Shown here in pieces: positions 9,259 to 17,759 of a stretch of DNA of 64,000 nucleotides; positions within the stretch are counted from its first letter, which is position 1; every line of letters begins with the position of its first letter. The notes beneath the pieces were generated by a model, which saw only the letters and a program-made list of their open reading frames with translations, made no database searches and was not told where the DNA came from. The stretch is taken from NCBI GenBank assembly GCA_964475595.1, contig CAYYXG010000001.1:1-64000 (forward strand), written 5' to 3'. The DNA comes from RGEC01 sp964475595. Its GTDB lineage: Bacteria; Bacteroidota; Bacteroidia; NS11-12g; UBA955. The translations under genes were made by a program, and so were the position numbers.

Positions 9259-10257
9259 TTAAAGAAGCTGTCTGCTCAATTGACCAAAAACTATGGCAGG
9301 GTTGGCATTGGAGTATAAAACGTTATACACCGCCTCGATAATCGGTGCATGAATATTATTTTCTTTACAAATGGGGTAAATGCTGCCGGTTGCATAGTAA
9401 CCTTCAGCAATCATGTTCATTTCAAGTTGGGCACTTTTAACGCTGTATCCTTTGCCAAGCATGTTACCAAAAGTACGGTTCCGGCTAAATTGGCTGTAGC
9501 AGGTAACCAGCAAATCACCGAGGTATGCGGCATCTTTCACATCGCGATGGGTTTCGTGAAGGGCCTCCAGAAAAGACTCCATTTCGCGTAGGGCGGCGCC
9601 CGTATACACTGCATGGAAATTATCACCGTAACCCAGTCCATGTGCAATACCGGCGCCTATGGCATAAATGTTTTTTAACACGGCGGCATATTCAGCGCCA
9701 TATAAATCATTGTTGGTGCAGGTATTAATATAGCGGCAACGAATAAGTGATTCAATTCTTTCTGCTAACTCGCTTTGTGTGGCTGAAAGGGTGAGGTAGC
9801 TGAGTTTTTCAAGCGCTACTTCTTCTGCGTGGCAAGGTCCTGTAATAAGGCCAATATTTTCGGGTGAAACATCGTGTTGTTTTTCCAGGTAACGCGCAAT
9901 CACAAGCCTTGTTGTGGGATCAACGCCTTTCACCGCTGAAATGTAGATTTTATCCTTGGGTAGTGAAATATCTTTTAACGCCTCATGCAGAAATGCGGAT
10001 GGAACAGCCAATATTACCGCATCGCAGTGTTCAATCATAGATTGTAGGTCACTGTGAAGGGATACCTTTTGCAGGTCAATTTCTACCGAGGATAAGTAAC
10101 GGGGATTGTGGTGAAATTCTTCAATGTAGGTGAGGGTTTCGGGGTTGCGTATCCACCAGTTTACTGCAATGCCTTTTTTTTCGGAAATGATTTTTACCAG
10201 CGCTGTGGCCCAGCTGCCACTGCCTATGATGCCTATATTGCTGAAAGCACTTTCCAC
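9259..10257 (-). CDS. gpsA: NAD(P)H-dependent glycerol-3-phosphate dehydrogenase
   Basis: The 332-residue enzyme reduces dihydroxyacetone phosphate to sn-glycerol 3-phosphate for phospholipid synthesis. The N-terminal Rossmann motif is IGIIGSGSWATAL. The second domain shows AVKGVDP, ITGPCHAEEVA, the catalytic lysine region AEYAAVLKNIYAIGAG, and GDLLVTCYSQFSRNRTFG. Length and motif order are normal for GpsA. It lies 49 bases downstream of bcp on the same strand and may be the last gene of the run kup, DPP-IV, repeat protein, bcp, gpsA. Confidence 0.95.
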   Translation of the reverse strand: MESAFSNIGIIGSGSWATALVKIISEKKGIAVNWWIRNPETLTYIEEFHHNPRYLSSVEIDLQKVSLHSDLQSMIEHCDAVILAVPSAFLHEALKDISLPKDKIYISAVKGVDPTTRLVIARYLEKQHDVSPENIGLITGPCHAEEVALEKLSYLTLSATQSELAERIESLIRCRYINTCTNNDLYGAEYAAVLKNIYAIGAGIAHGLGYGDNFHAVYTGAALREMESFLEALHETHRDVKDAAYLGDLLVTCYSQFSRNRTFGNMLGKGYSVKSAQLEMNMIAEGYYATGSIYPICKENNIHAPIIEAVYNVLYSNANPAIVFGQLSRQLL

Positions 10258-10306
10258 CCTGACTGCAAATGTAGGGCAGGAGTTACCTTATCGGCAAACG
10301 AATTGA

Positions 10307-10756
10307 TTACTTCAGAATTTGTGCCGCGTGTTTTGCGGTTTCCACCTTCTCAATAATTTCGCTGATTACACCTTTTTCGTCAATCACGAAAGTAGTACGG
10401 GCAATGCCCATGTATTTGCGTCCATACATGCTTTTTTCTACCCAAACTCCATAATCGGTGGCCACTTTGTTGTCCGTATCAGCCAATAAGCTGAAGGGTA
10501 ATTCATATTTAGCGATGAATTTCTGGTGTTTCTTTTCGTTATCTGGGCTCACACCCAAAATGGAATAACCCTGTTTCAGGAGGGCGTCATAGTTATCGCG
10601 AAGGCTACATGCTTCAGCCGTGCAACCGGGGGTGTCGTCTTTGGGATAGAAATATAAAACCAGTTTTTTGCCGGTAAAATCATTCAGGGTAAGGGTCTGG
10701 CCATTCTGGTCGGGTGCGCTGAACGCGGGGGCTTTGTCTCCGGATTTGAGGTTCAT
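10307..10756 (-). CDS. bcp: Thioredoxin-dependent thiol peroxidase (Bcp/PrxQ)
   Basis: The 149-residue peroxiredoxin reduces hydroperoxides with electrons from thioredoxin. The active-site segment FYPKDDTPGCTAEACSLRD puts the peroxidatic cysteine at residue 45 and the resolving cysteine five residues later at 50, the two-Cys atypical PrxQ arrangement. The conserved Arg lies in MGIARTTFVID. The cytoplasmic enzyme is full length. A thioredoxin reductase that could feed the pathway is encoded at 30754. Confidence 0.95.
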   Translation of the reverse strand: MNLKSGDKAPAFSAPDQNGQTLTLNDFTGKKLVLYFYPKDDTPGCTAEACSLRDNYDALLKQGYSILGVSPDNEKKHQKFIAKYELPFSLLADTDNKVATDYGVWVEKSMYGRKYMGIARTTFVIDEKGVISEIIEKVETAKHAAQILK

Positions 10757-10810
10757 GGTATTGAAGGATTGCTATAATTTTAACACTTAACCGTGTGAAT
10801 GGTTTTTAAT

Positions 10811-11119
10811 TTACTTCATCCCCGCTTCACTCTTGTATTTGGTGATGTAAATCTTCAGCGTAGCTTCACTTTTGTATTTGGTGAAAAACACTTTCCAGTC
10901 GGCTTCGCTTTTGTATTGTGTCCAATACCAAATGCCGCTGTAGGGCTTGGCCTCGCTCTTATATTGGGTCTCATACACAATCATATCAGCTTCGCTTTTG
11001 TAATCGGTCACATAGATGATTTTATCAGCTTCACTTTTGTAGGATGTTTTGTACACCTTTTGGGCCATGGCTTTTTGGCCCAAAAAGATCACAACGGAAA
11101 GTATGATTATATTTTTCAT
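10811..11119 (-). CDS. Small exported six-repeat protein (YKSEA repeats, DUF6150-like)
   Basis: The 102-residue protein has a signal peptide (about residues 1-19, ending KAMAQ) and then little but repeats. The core YKSEA occurs six times, with a period of 13 residues except for one 16-residue unit containing GIWYW. Each unit alternates bulky beta formers with the polar YKSEA turn, which suggests a tiny beta-solenoid or beta sheet. It resembles a Bacteroidota family I recall as DUF6150, of unknown function. It sits 54 bases upstream of bcp and 45 bases downstream of a dipeptidyl peptidase gene. The gene seems intact; a role in stress or the envelope would be a guess. Confidence 0.7.
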   Translation of the reverse strand: MKNIIILSVVIFLGQKAMAQKVYKTSYKSEADKIIYVTDYKSEADMIVYETQYKSEAKPYSGIWYWTQYKSEADWKVFFTKYKSEATLKIYITKYKSEAGMK

Positions 11120-11164
11120 AGGTACTAATATAGGTAAAAAAAATGAGATTTACAAATAAAACGG

Positions 11165-13342
11165 TTACAGCTTTTCCAGTATGTATTCTGCCATTCGTCG
11201 ATAAAGGTGAAACTGTCCGTATCTGTCGCCAATGCCATGATTGCGGTTGGGATAAACTTCCGCATCGTAGCGCACTCCGGCTTTGATCATGGCGTTAATC
11301 ATTTCGGCGCTATTTTGCCAGTGCACGTTGTCATCGCCTGTACCGTGTATGAGCAGATAATTCCCCTTGATGTTTTTTACAAACTGAATGGGCGAGTTGT
11401 CATCATATCCCGCTGGATTTTCTAAGGGTTTGCGCAGGAAGCGTTCCGTATAGATGTTGTCATAATAACGCCAGCTGGTAACCGGTGCAACGGCCACTGC
11501 TGTTTTAAAAACATCGGCGCTTTTGGTAATGCAGAGACTGCTCATATATCCGCCAAAACTCCATCCCCAGATGCCAATGCGGCTTTTGTCCACATAAGGC
11601 AAATTGCCCAGCCAGCGCGCTGCTGAAGTCTGGTCAATATGTTCCAGTTTACCCAAATTCAGGTAGGTACATTTTTTAAATGCTTCGCCCCGGTGGCCTG
11701 TTCCGCGGCCATCTACACTCACCACAATGTAGCCCATCTGCGCCAAGTACTGATGGTACAGGTAGTTTCTGCCGCCCCACTGATTGCGCACAGTGTTGGC
11801 ACCCGGACCACCATACACAAACATCAGCACCGGATATTTTTTGGCTGCATCAAAATTATGGGGCTTCATCATCCAGTAATTCAGGGCAATGCCGCTATCG
11901 GTGGTCATGCTGCCAAACTCATGTTTGCCAAAAGCATAATCAGACCAAGTTTTGCGAGCCTGATGGTTGTCTTCCAGCACCCTTTTCCATGGAGTCCCGG
12001 CTTCTTTAAGTACATATTGCATGGGTTCGCCAAATTGGCTGTAAGCATCGGTAAAATAACGCCCGCCCTTGCCAAAGGAAACCATGTGACCGCCAGGCTC
12101 CGGGGTGATGTTTACTTTCTTTTTCCCGTTGAAATCAATGCGGTAGCAATGGTCTTCTGTAGCAGAAACCTCGCTGCTGTTATAGTAAATGATTTCTTTG
12201 GCCTCATTCACAAAGGCAATGCCCAGCACATCAAATTTTCCGTTGGTAACCGCCTTTTCTTTGTATTGGTTTTTGGCCTTAAGCGGCATATACCTGTATA
12301 TATGGTTAAAACCGTTTTTCTCGGATGTGGTAATAAATCCGGGACTGTTTTTCAGGAAATACAGATTATTGTGAATGTCAATGTAGGTATTACTTTTTTC
12401 TGATAATATGGTGGTCACTGCACCTGTTTTAACATCCGTAAACAATAATCTCCATTCATTTTGGGTGCGATTTAGCCATTGGATACTCAGTTGCCCGGGA
12501 ATGTTGGTCCATTTGATTCTGGGCAAGTACTGATCTCCCTGCGCAATATTGGCTTTTACTTTTTTACCGCTTTCAGCTTCATACATAAAAACATCCACTA
12601 CCGAATTGTCTTCACCGGCTTTGGGGTATTTCCAGCGCTCCTGAGCGGGATATAATCCGGTAAACATATCCATGCTGAATTCCTTCACTCCGCTTTCATC
12701 AAAACGGTAGTATGCAATGTGTTTTCCATCCGGTGACCATTCAAAGCCGCGACTCATGCTGAATTCTTCTTCATAAACCCAATCAACGGCACCATTGATG
12801 ATGCTGTTTTTAAGGCCATCTGACGTAACAGCTTTCTCCACCTGATTTTTAAGGTCAAAAATAAACAGGTCATTGTCACGCACATAAGCCAGGTAGCGGT
12901 TATCCGGGCTCATGCTAGGATACAGTACCTTTTGTTCGCTGATTTTTATTGAATTGCCCGTTTTTAAATCCACCACATATACCCATGATTTGCGGCTATG
13001 TCGGTAAATGGCTTCTGAAGCTTCAGTAAGAATGAGGTATTGTTCATCCTGAGAAAAATCATAGGTTTCCGGTTTTATGCCTATGCTGATTTCGCTGCTT
13101 CTCAGCACAATCCCTGCACTATCGCCTGTTTTCATGCTTCTTTTCAGAATATACCAGCCTGTTTCTGTGGTTTTTAATTCGGTGTAATGCTCACCGTTTT
13201 TCATCTCATTGAAACCGGAAATACCCGCCGTTTTGAATGTGCCCTTTAGGAATATATCTTCTAGCGAAAATGGGGATTTTTGGGCAAATAATAGGTTTAC
13301 AGATTGTATGGCAATCAGCACTATTAAGAAAATGCGTTTCAT
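11165..13342 (-). CDS. Prolyl dipeptidyl peptidase IV, S9B family
   Basis: The 725-residue exported serine peptidase has a signal peptide (residues 1-20, NLLFAQ) and an N-terminal eight-bladed beta-propeller, marked by YVRDNDLFIFDL and the substrate-binding Glu pair in DWVYEEEFSMSRGFEWSPDG. The C-terminal alpha/beta hydrolase has VYGGPGANTV, the nucleophile elbow GIWGWSFGGYMS, the acid in LLIHGTGDDNVHW, and the His in NRNHGIGD. It cleaves X-Pro or X-Ala dipeptides from peptide N-termini, probably in the periplasm. It begins 7 bases after the kup stop codon, so the two are co-transcribed. Confidence 0.93.
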   Translation of the reverse strand: MKRIFLIVLIAIQSVNLLFAQKSPFSLEDIFLKGTFKTAGISGFNEMKNGEHYTELKTTETGWYILKRSMKTGDSAGIVLRSSEISIGIKPETYDFSQDEQYLILTEASEAIYRHSRKSWVYVVDLKTGNSIKISEQKVLYPSMSPDNRYLAYVRDNDLFIFDLKNQVEKAVTSDGLKNSIINGAVDWVYEEEFSMSRGFEWSPDGKHIAYYRFDESGVKEFSMDMFTGLYPAQERWKYPKAGEDNSVVDVFMYEAESGKKVKANIAQGDQYLPRIKWTNIPGQLSIQWLNRTQNEWRLLFTDVKTGAVTTILSEKSNTYIDIHNNLYFLKNSPGFITTSEKNGFNHIYRYMPLKAKNQYKEKAVTNGKFDVLGIAFVNEAKEIIYYNSSEVSATEDHCYRIDFNGKKKVNITPEPGGHMVSFGKGGRYFTDAYSQFGEPMQYVLKEAGTPWKRVLEDNHQARKTWSDYAFGKHEFGSMTTDSGIALNYWMMKPHNFDAAKKYPVLMFVYGGPGANTVRNQWGGRNYLYHQYLAQMGYIVVSVDGRGTGHRGEAFKKCTYLNLGKLEHIDQTSAARWLGNLPYVDKSRIGIWGWSFGGYMSSLCITKSADVFKTAVAVAPVTSWRYYDNIYTERFLRKPLENPAGYDDNSPIQFVKNIKGNYLLIHGTGDDNVHWQNSAEMINAMIKAGVRYDAEVYPNRNHGIGDRYGQFHLYRRMAEYILEKL

Positions 13343-13349
13343 CGGTGTA

Positions 13350-15284
13350 TTAAGAAATGCGGGTAAGTTTTACAGGGGCAGTCTTTTTGAAGACTACCGG
13401 AACTAGCTCATAAGTAACCATGCTGTAATCCAGCCCAAACCATTTATCCGGACTGGCTGCAGTTTTCCTTACCCAGCTGTACGCCTTCATAATCAGCGCA
13501 TCCGGCAATGGTAAGTCATTTTCCTGACTGATTTCTTCTTCTACTATCACAAATCGGAAATCGCCCAATTGTTTTTTATCGGAAAATCCATGATAGTATG
13601 GGTCAAGGTTAATTTCATGATTTTTCACCAGGTCTTCAATTACCAATCTTAGAAAATAACTGATTTTCTGCTGAACACGGAACCCGAGACGGAAACGAAC
13701 TTTGATTAAATCATCCTTCTCGATGATATTCACCTTGTATTCCATGGTGAAGGGTTCGTCGGTTACATCAACGTTCACAAACCAGTAAAAATCGGCTCGT
13801 TTGGGCCGCTTTTGCAGAATGGAATGCGGTATTAGGGATTCTACCTCATCGTCCTTTTTTACTTTGCTGAGGTATATAAGGTGGGTTGAATATTTTGGAA
13901 GGGTGGTGTCTTGACTGAGTGCTTTTAACTTTTGAGTAAAGGATTCAATTTTCACCGGAATTACCATTTTTTTACTGATTTTGCCGCCACGGTAGCAAAC
14001 GAACATCAGGGCAATGATGATGGATGCAATCATTACGGTGAAAAAACCACCGTCCATGAATTTGGTGAGGTTTGCAAACAAAAATGAACTTTCTACAGTA
14101 AAGAAAACCAGCATTATGGCCCAGACTAAAATCATATTCCATCCCCTGGATTTCAGGTAATGTAGCAACAGAATGCTGGTCATTAGCATCGCAAAGGTGA
14201 TGGCTAATCCGTAAGCGGCCTCCATTTTGGCTGATTCTTGGAAATAGAGTACCATGCCTATGCATCCAAATAGCAATGCCTGGTTCACCGCCGGAATGTA
14301 TATCTGTCCTTTAATGTTACTAGGGAATTTGACGGTGAATTTTGGGAAAAGATGCAAACGAATACCCTCGGAAACTAAAGTAAAGGATCCGCTGATGACT
14401 GCCTGGCTCGCAATAATGGTGGCAGCCGTGGCAATGATGATACCCACAGGCAAAAACCAGTCGGGCATAACCCCGAAAAACGGCCGCTGATCTCCCAGCG
14501 TTTGACCCTTCATGGTCAATAACCATGCTCCTTGACCGAAATAATTGGCCAGTAGGCATGTTTTTACAAAAATCCAGCCGGTTCTTACATTCTTTTTTCC
14601 GCAATGTCCTAAATCACTATATAGTGCTTCAGCCCCTGTGGTGCAAAGGAACACAGCACCCAGCAACACGAAAGACTCACGGCTGCCACTCAAAAACTGT
14701 ATCATGTAGTATGGGTTGATGGCTTTTAAAACCCCCGGATTAACCAAAAGCTGATTGATACCCAGTGTAGCCAGCATGCAAAACCAGATTAGCATAATGG
14801 GACCAAAAGCTCTTCCTACAATATGGGTGCCTGCTCGCTGGAACAAGAAAATTGCAGTTAATATTCCTATTACAATAGGTACCGTTTGAATATCCGGCTT
14901 GAGATAACGAAGTCCTTCAACTGCTGAAGAAACGGAGATCGGTGGTGCAATAATACCATCTGCCAAAATGGCTGCACCACCAACTACAGCGCCAATTATA
15001 AGGTATGGAAATCTGCGACGTAGCAGAGCAAAAAGAGAAAAGATTCCACCCTCACCTTTATTGTCTGCCTTTAAGGTTAAAAATACATATTTAACGGTAG
15101 TTTGAAGGGTTAATGTCCAAAATATGCAACTAAGTCCTCCCAATACCATCAATTCATTGATGGTTTCTTTTCCCACAATAGCGCTCATTACATACAGCGG
15201 TGATGTGCCAATGTCTCCATAAATAATTCCCAGGGTTACCAGCAGGCCGGCGGCCGATAACTTGTCAATACGTGAATGCCCCAT
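13350..15284 (-). CDS. kup: KUP-type potassium uptake permease
   Basis: The 644-residue inner-membrane protein belongs to the KUP/HAK/KT family of proton-coupled K+ importers. The start shows the family signature LGIIYGDIGTSPLYVMSAI, followed by NKGEGGIFSLFALLRRR and GGAAILADGIIAPPISVSSAVEGL. About twelve hydrophobic segments fill residues 15-450, and a soluble C-terminal domain follows. Length is typical. It is the first gene of a minus-strand run that continues with dipeptidyl peptidase IV seven bases later. The start is the ATG at 15284, which gives the normal family N-terminus. Confidence 0.93.
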   Translation of the reverse strand: MGHSRIDKLSAAGLLVTLGIIYGDIGTSPLYVMSAIVGKETINELMVLGGLSCIFWTLTLQTTVKYVFLTLKADNKGEGGIFSLFALLRRRFPYLIIGAVVGGAAILADGIIAPPISVSSAVEGLRYLKPDIQTVPIVIGILTAIFLFQRAGTHIVGRAFGPIMLIWFCMLATLGINQLLVNPGVLKAINPYYMIQFLSGSRESFVLLGAVFLCTTGAEALYSDLGHCGKKNVRTGWIFVKTCLLANYFGQGAWLLTMKGQTLGDQRPFFGVMPDWFLPVGIIIATAATIIASQAVISGSFTLVSEGIRLHLFPKFTVKFPSNIKGQIYIPAVNQALLFGCIGMVLYFQESAKMEAAYGLAITFAMLMTSILLLHYLKSRGWNMILVWAIMLVFFTVESSFLFANLTKFMDGGFFTVMIASIIIALMFVCYRGGKISKKMVIPVKIESFTQKLKALSQDTTLPKYSTHLIYLSKVKKDDEVESLIPHSILQKRPKRADFYWFVNVDVTDEPFTMEYKVNIIEKDDLIKVRFRLGFRVQQKISYFLRLVIEDLVKNHEINLDPYYHGFSDKKQLGDFRFVIVEEEISQENDLPLPDALIMKAYSWVRKTAASPDKWFGLDYSMVTYELVPVVFKKTAPVKLTRIS

Positions 15285-15441
15285 CCGATAAAATGTGGGA
15301 GCGAATTTACGGGGGTTAACATGAATTTAAAGAATCGGATTTACAACTTGTGAATAATCTGTCAACAATGGGTAGAATGCCCGTGCTATTTGAATTTTCA
15401 TGTGGTGCATTAATTATGGAAAAGTAACATCTTTCCTATTA

Positions 15442-15471
15442 TTGATATGGAGAAGGGTATTACGAACTTTG
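15442..15471 (+). promoter_or_regulatory. Likely promoter of glutamine synthetase III
   Basis: TTG at 15442-15444 is followed after 19 bases by GAACTTTG (15464-15471), which differs from TAnnTTTG only at the first base. The GTG start is at 15505, giving a leader of about 27 nt. Confidence 0.4.
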
Positions 15472-15504
15472 CATCTTAATCAGGCATCCTAAAATAATTA
15501 TTTC

Positions 15505-17637
15505 GTGGCAAACAAACACCTCATCTCTCATTATTTCGGCGAAAACGTTTTCGGTCCGGAAGCACAAAAAAAGTACTTGAATAAATCGGCTGTAAAAGCC
15601 ATCGCAGATGCCCAACGTGAGGGTAATCCCATTTCAGCCGAATTGGCAACTGAAGTGGCGCAGGGTATGAAAGACTGGGCATTGGCAAAGGGATGTACCC
15701 ATTATACACACTGGTTTCAGCCATTACGGGGCACAACAGCCGAAAAACACGATAGCTTTTTTGAACCTATTGCCACCGATAAGGGGGTAGAGAAATTCAG
15801 TGGTAAAGCCCTTGTGCAGCAAGAACCCGATGCCTCCAGTTTCCCCAGCGGCGGTATTCGCAATACATTTGAGGCCCGCGGGTATACGGCATGGGACCCT
15901 TCGTCTCCTGCTTTCATTATGGAGAAGGCCGGTGCCAAAACCCTTTGTATTCCTACCGTTTTTGTCTCCTATACCGGAGAAGCGCTCGACTATAAAGCTC
16001 CCTTGCTTAAGGCCGTAGCCCTGGTTCGTAAAGCTGCCACAGAGGTTTGCCAATACTTCGATACCCAAGTTTCGGATTGTTCCATTAGTTTGGGGGTGGA
16101 GCAGGAATATTTTCTGGTGGATGAGGCGCACTATCACCAACGCCCTGATTTGATGCTCGCCGGTAGAACGCTGGTTGGCAGTTCACCCGCTAAAGGGCAA
16201 CAGCTTGAAGATCATTACTTCGGCAGTATCCCCAATCGTGTGCTGGCATTTATGGCAGACTTTGAGGAGGCAAGCCACAAGTTGGGGATACCTCTTCGCA
16301 CCCGCCACAATGAGGTTGCCCCAGCGCAGTTTGAATGTGCACCACAATATGAAGATGTGAATCTGGCGGTAGACCATAATAGTTTACTAATGGATGTGAT
16401 GGAAAGTGTGGCAGATAAACATGGATTAAAGGTATTGTTCCACGAAAAACCGTTTAAAGGCATTAACGGCAGCGGCAAGCACAATAACTGGAGCATTATC
16501 ACCAATACCGGGGTGAACGTACTTTCCCCCGGCTCCGATCCCCAGAATAACCTACAGTTTCTTACCTTCTTCATCAATACCATTAAGGCGGTATACGACC
16601 ACGCCGATTTACTGCGTGCAAGCATTGCAACCGCTGCCAATGATCACCGTTTGGGTGCAAACGAAGCTCCCCCGGCCATCGTTTCCGTATTTGTGGGTGA
16701 TACTTTGGAGCATGTGTTGGAATCGTTTGAAGGTACTAAAACCGTGGCCAAGGCGGGCAAAGGCAATTCCAGTATCAAGATTGCCAATATCCCTGAAATT
16801 TTATTGGATAATACCGATAGAAACCGCACTTCGCCCTTCGCCTTCACCGGCAATAAGTTTGAGTTTCGTGCGGTAGGCAGCAGTGATAACTGTGCCAGTG
16901 CCATGACCGTGCTGAATACCATCGTAGCCAATCAGCTTATCAAGTTTAAAAAAGATGTGGATGCCGCCGTTAAAGCCAAAAAAGGAACCAAGCCCGAAAT
17001 AGCCATTAAGTCTGTGTTGCAGGGATATTTGAAAGATAGCAAGAAGGTGCTTTTTGGCGGAAATGGCTACAGTGAAGAGTGGGTGAAAGAAGCCAAACGT
17101 CGTGGCCTGAATAACATCAAAACCACCCCCCGAGCGTTGGAAGCATACATCAGCAAGCAAAGCACGGAGTTGTTTGTCAAAAATGGTATTTTTAGCCATA
17201 AAGAGCTTGAGGCACGCACCGACATTCGCTTTGAGAACTACGTGTTGCGTCTGCAGATTGAAGGTCGTCTCATCAATGAAATGGTGCAGAATCACATTGT
17301 TCCTGCTGCTATCAACTACCAGAAACGCCTGGCAGACAACGTACAAACCCTATTGCAGATTGGACAGAAGAAGGAAACGCTGAAAGCGCAGAATGAGATC
17401 ATTGGCGAAATCAGCAGTATGGTAAATAAGCTGCATGAGGCCAATAAGGCCATGACCGCAGAGCGAGCTTCAGCCAATAAAATAGAGGATGCCCACAAGC
17501 GCGCCATTGCTTATTGTGAAAAGGTGAAACCATTATTTGACGACATACGCGAATACAGCGATGCGCTGGAAAGCATGATTGACGACAATGAGTGGCCTTT
17601 CCCAAAATACCGCGATTTGTTGAGCGGTTGTCGCTAA
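15505..17637 (+). CDS. glnN: Glutamine synthetase type III
   Basis: The 710-residue enzyme makes glutamine from glutamate, ammonia and ATP. It is a GSIII, as shown by its length and by THYTHWFQPLRGTTAEKHDSF near residue 60, SLGVEQEYFLVD (metal-binding Glu), NGSGKHNNWSI, ANDHRLGANEAPPAI and RNRTSPFAFTGNKFEFR. The C-terminal helical part (QTLLQIGQKKETLKAQ) also fits GSIII, which forms double hexamers and dominates in Bacteroidota. The first possible start is GTG at 15505; family members often have about 15 more N-terminal residues. A strong terminator follows. Confidence 0.95.
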   Translation: MANKHLISHYFGENVFGPEAQKKYLNKSAVKAIADAQREGNPISAELATEVAQGMKDWALAKGCTHYTHWFQPLRGTTAEKHDSFFEPIATDKGVEKFSGKALVQQEPDASSFPSGGIRNTFEARGYTAWDPSSPAFIMEKAGAKTLCIPTVFVSYTGEALDYKAPLLKAVALVRKAATEVCQYFDTQVSDCSISLGVEQEYFLVDEAHYHQRPDLMLAGRTLVGSSPAKGQQLEDHYFGSIPNRVLAFMADFEEASHKLGIPLRTRHNEVAPAQFECAPQYEDVNLAVDHNSLLMDVMESVADKHGLKVLFHEKPFKGINGSGKHNNWSIITNTGVNVLSPGSDPQNNLQFLTFFINTIKAVYDHADLLRASIATAANDHRLGANEAPPAIVSVFVGDTLEHVLESFEGTKTVAKAGKGNSSIKIANIPEILLDNTDRNRTSPFAFTGNKFEFRAVGSSDNCASAMTVLNTIVANQLIKFKKDVDAAVKAKKGTKPEIAIKSVLQGYLKDSKKVLFGGNGYSEEWVKEAKRRGLNNIKTTPRALEAYISKQSTELFVKNGIFSHKELEARTDIRFENYVLRLQIEGRLINEMVQNHIVPAAINYQKRLADNVQTLLQIGQKKETLKAQNEIIGEISSMVNKLHEANKAMTAERASANKIEDAHKRAIAYCEKVKPLFDDIREYSDALESMIDDNEWPFPKYRDLLSGCR

Positions 17638-17656
17638 TCATAAAGAACAAAAAGAA

Positions 17657-17680
17657 AACCCCGCATGTCGGGGTTTTTTT
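17657..17680 (+). terminator. Intrinsic terminator after glnN
   Basis: ccccg and cgggg pair around CATGT and are followed by seven T. It separates glnN from the four-gene exported-protein operon. Confidence 0.8.
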
Positions 17681-17759
17681 ATGCTCAATTTGCAAAAAAT
17701 TAGTACTTTATACTCATAAATTTACGAATAAAAACTATTTTATTTGTAAGTTCTTTACG

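Noticed and set aside
11639..12403. 254-residue open frame opposite the dipeptidyl peptidase gene
   Set aside because: It is antisense to conserved catalytic-domain sequence and has no protein-like features of its own.
16801..17346. 181-residue open frame opposite glnN
   Set aside because: Antisense to glutamine synthetase motifs; no independent support.
17592..17759. N-terminal extension of the 1517-aa exported protein
   Set aside because: The frame is open, but it overlaps the end of glnN and runs through its terminator. The ATG at 17760 gives a proper signal peptide.
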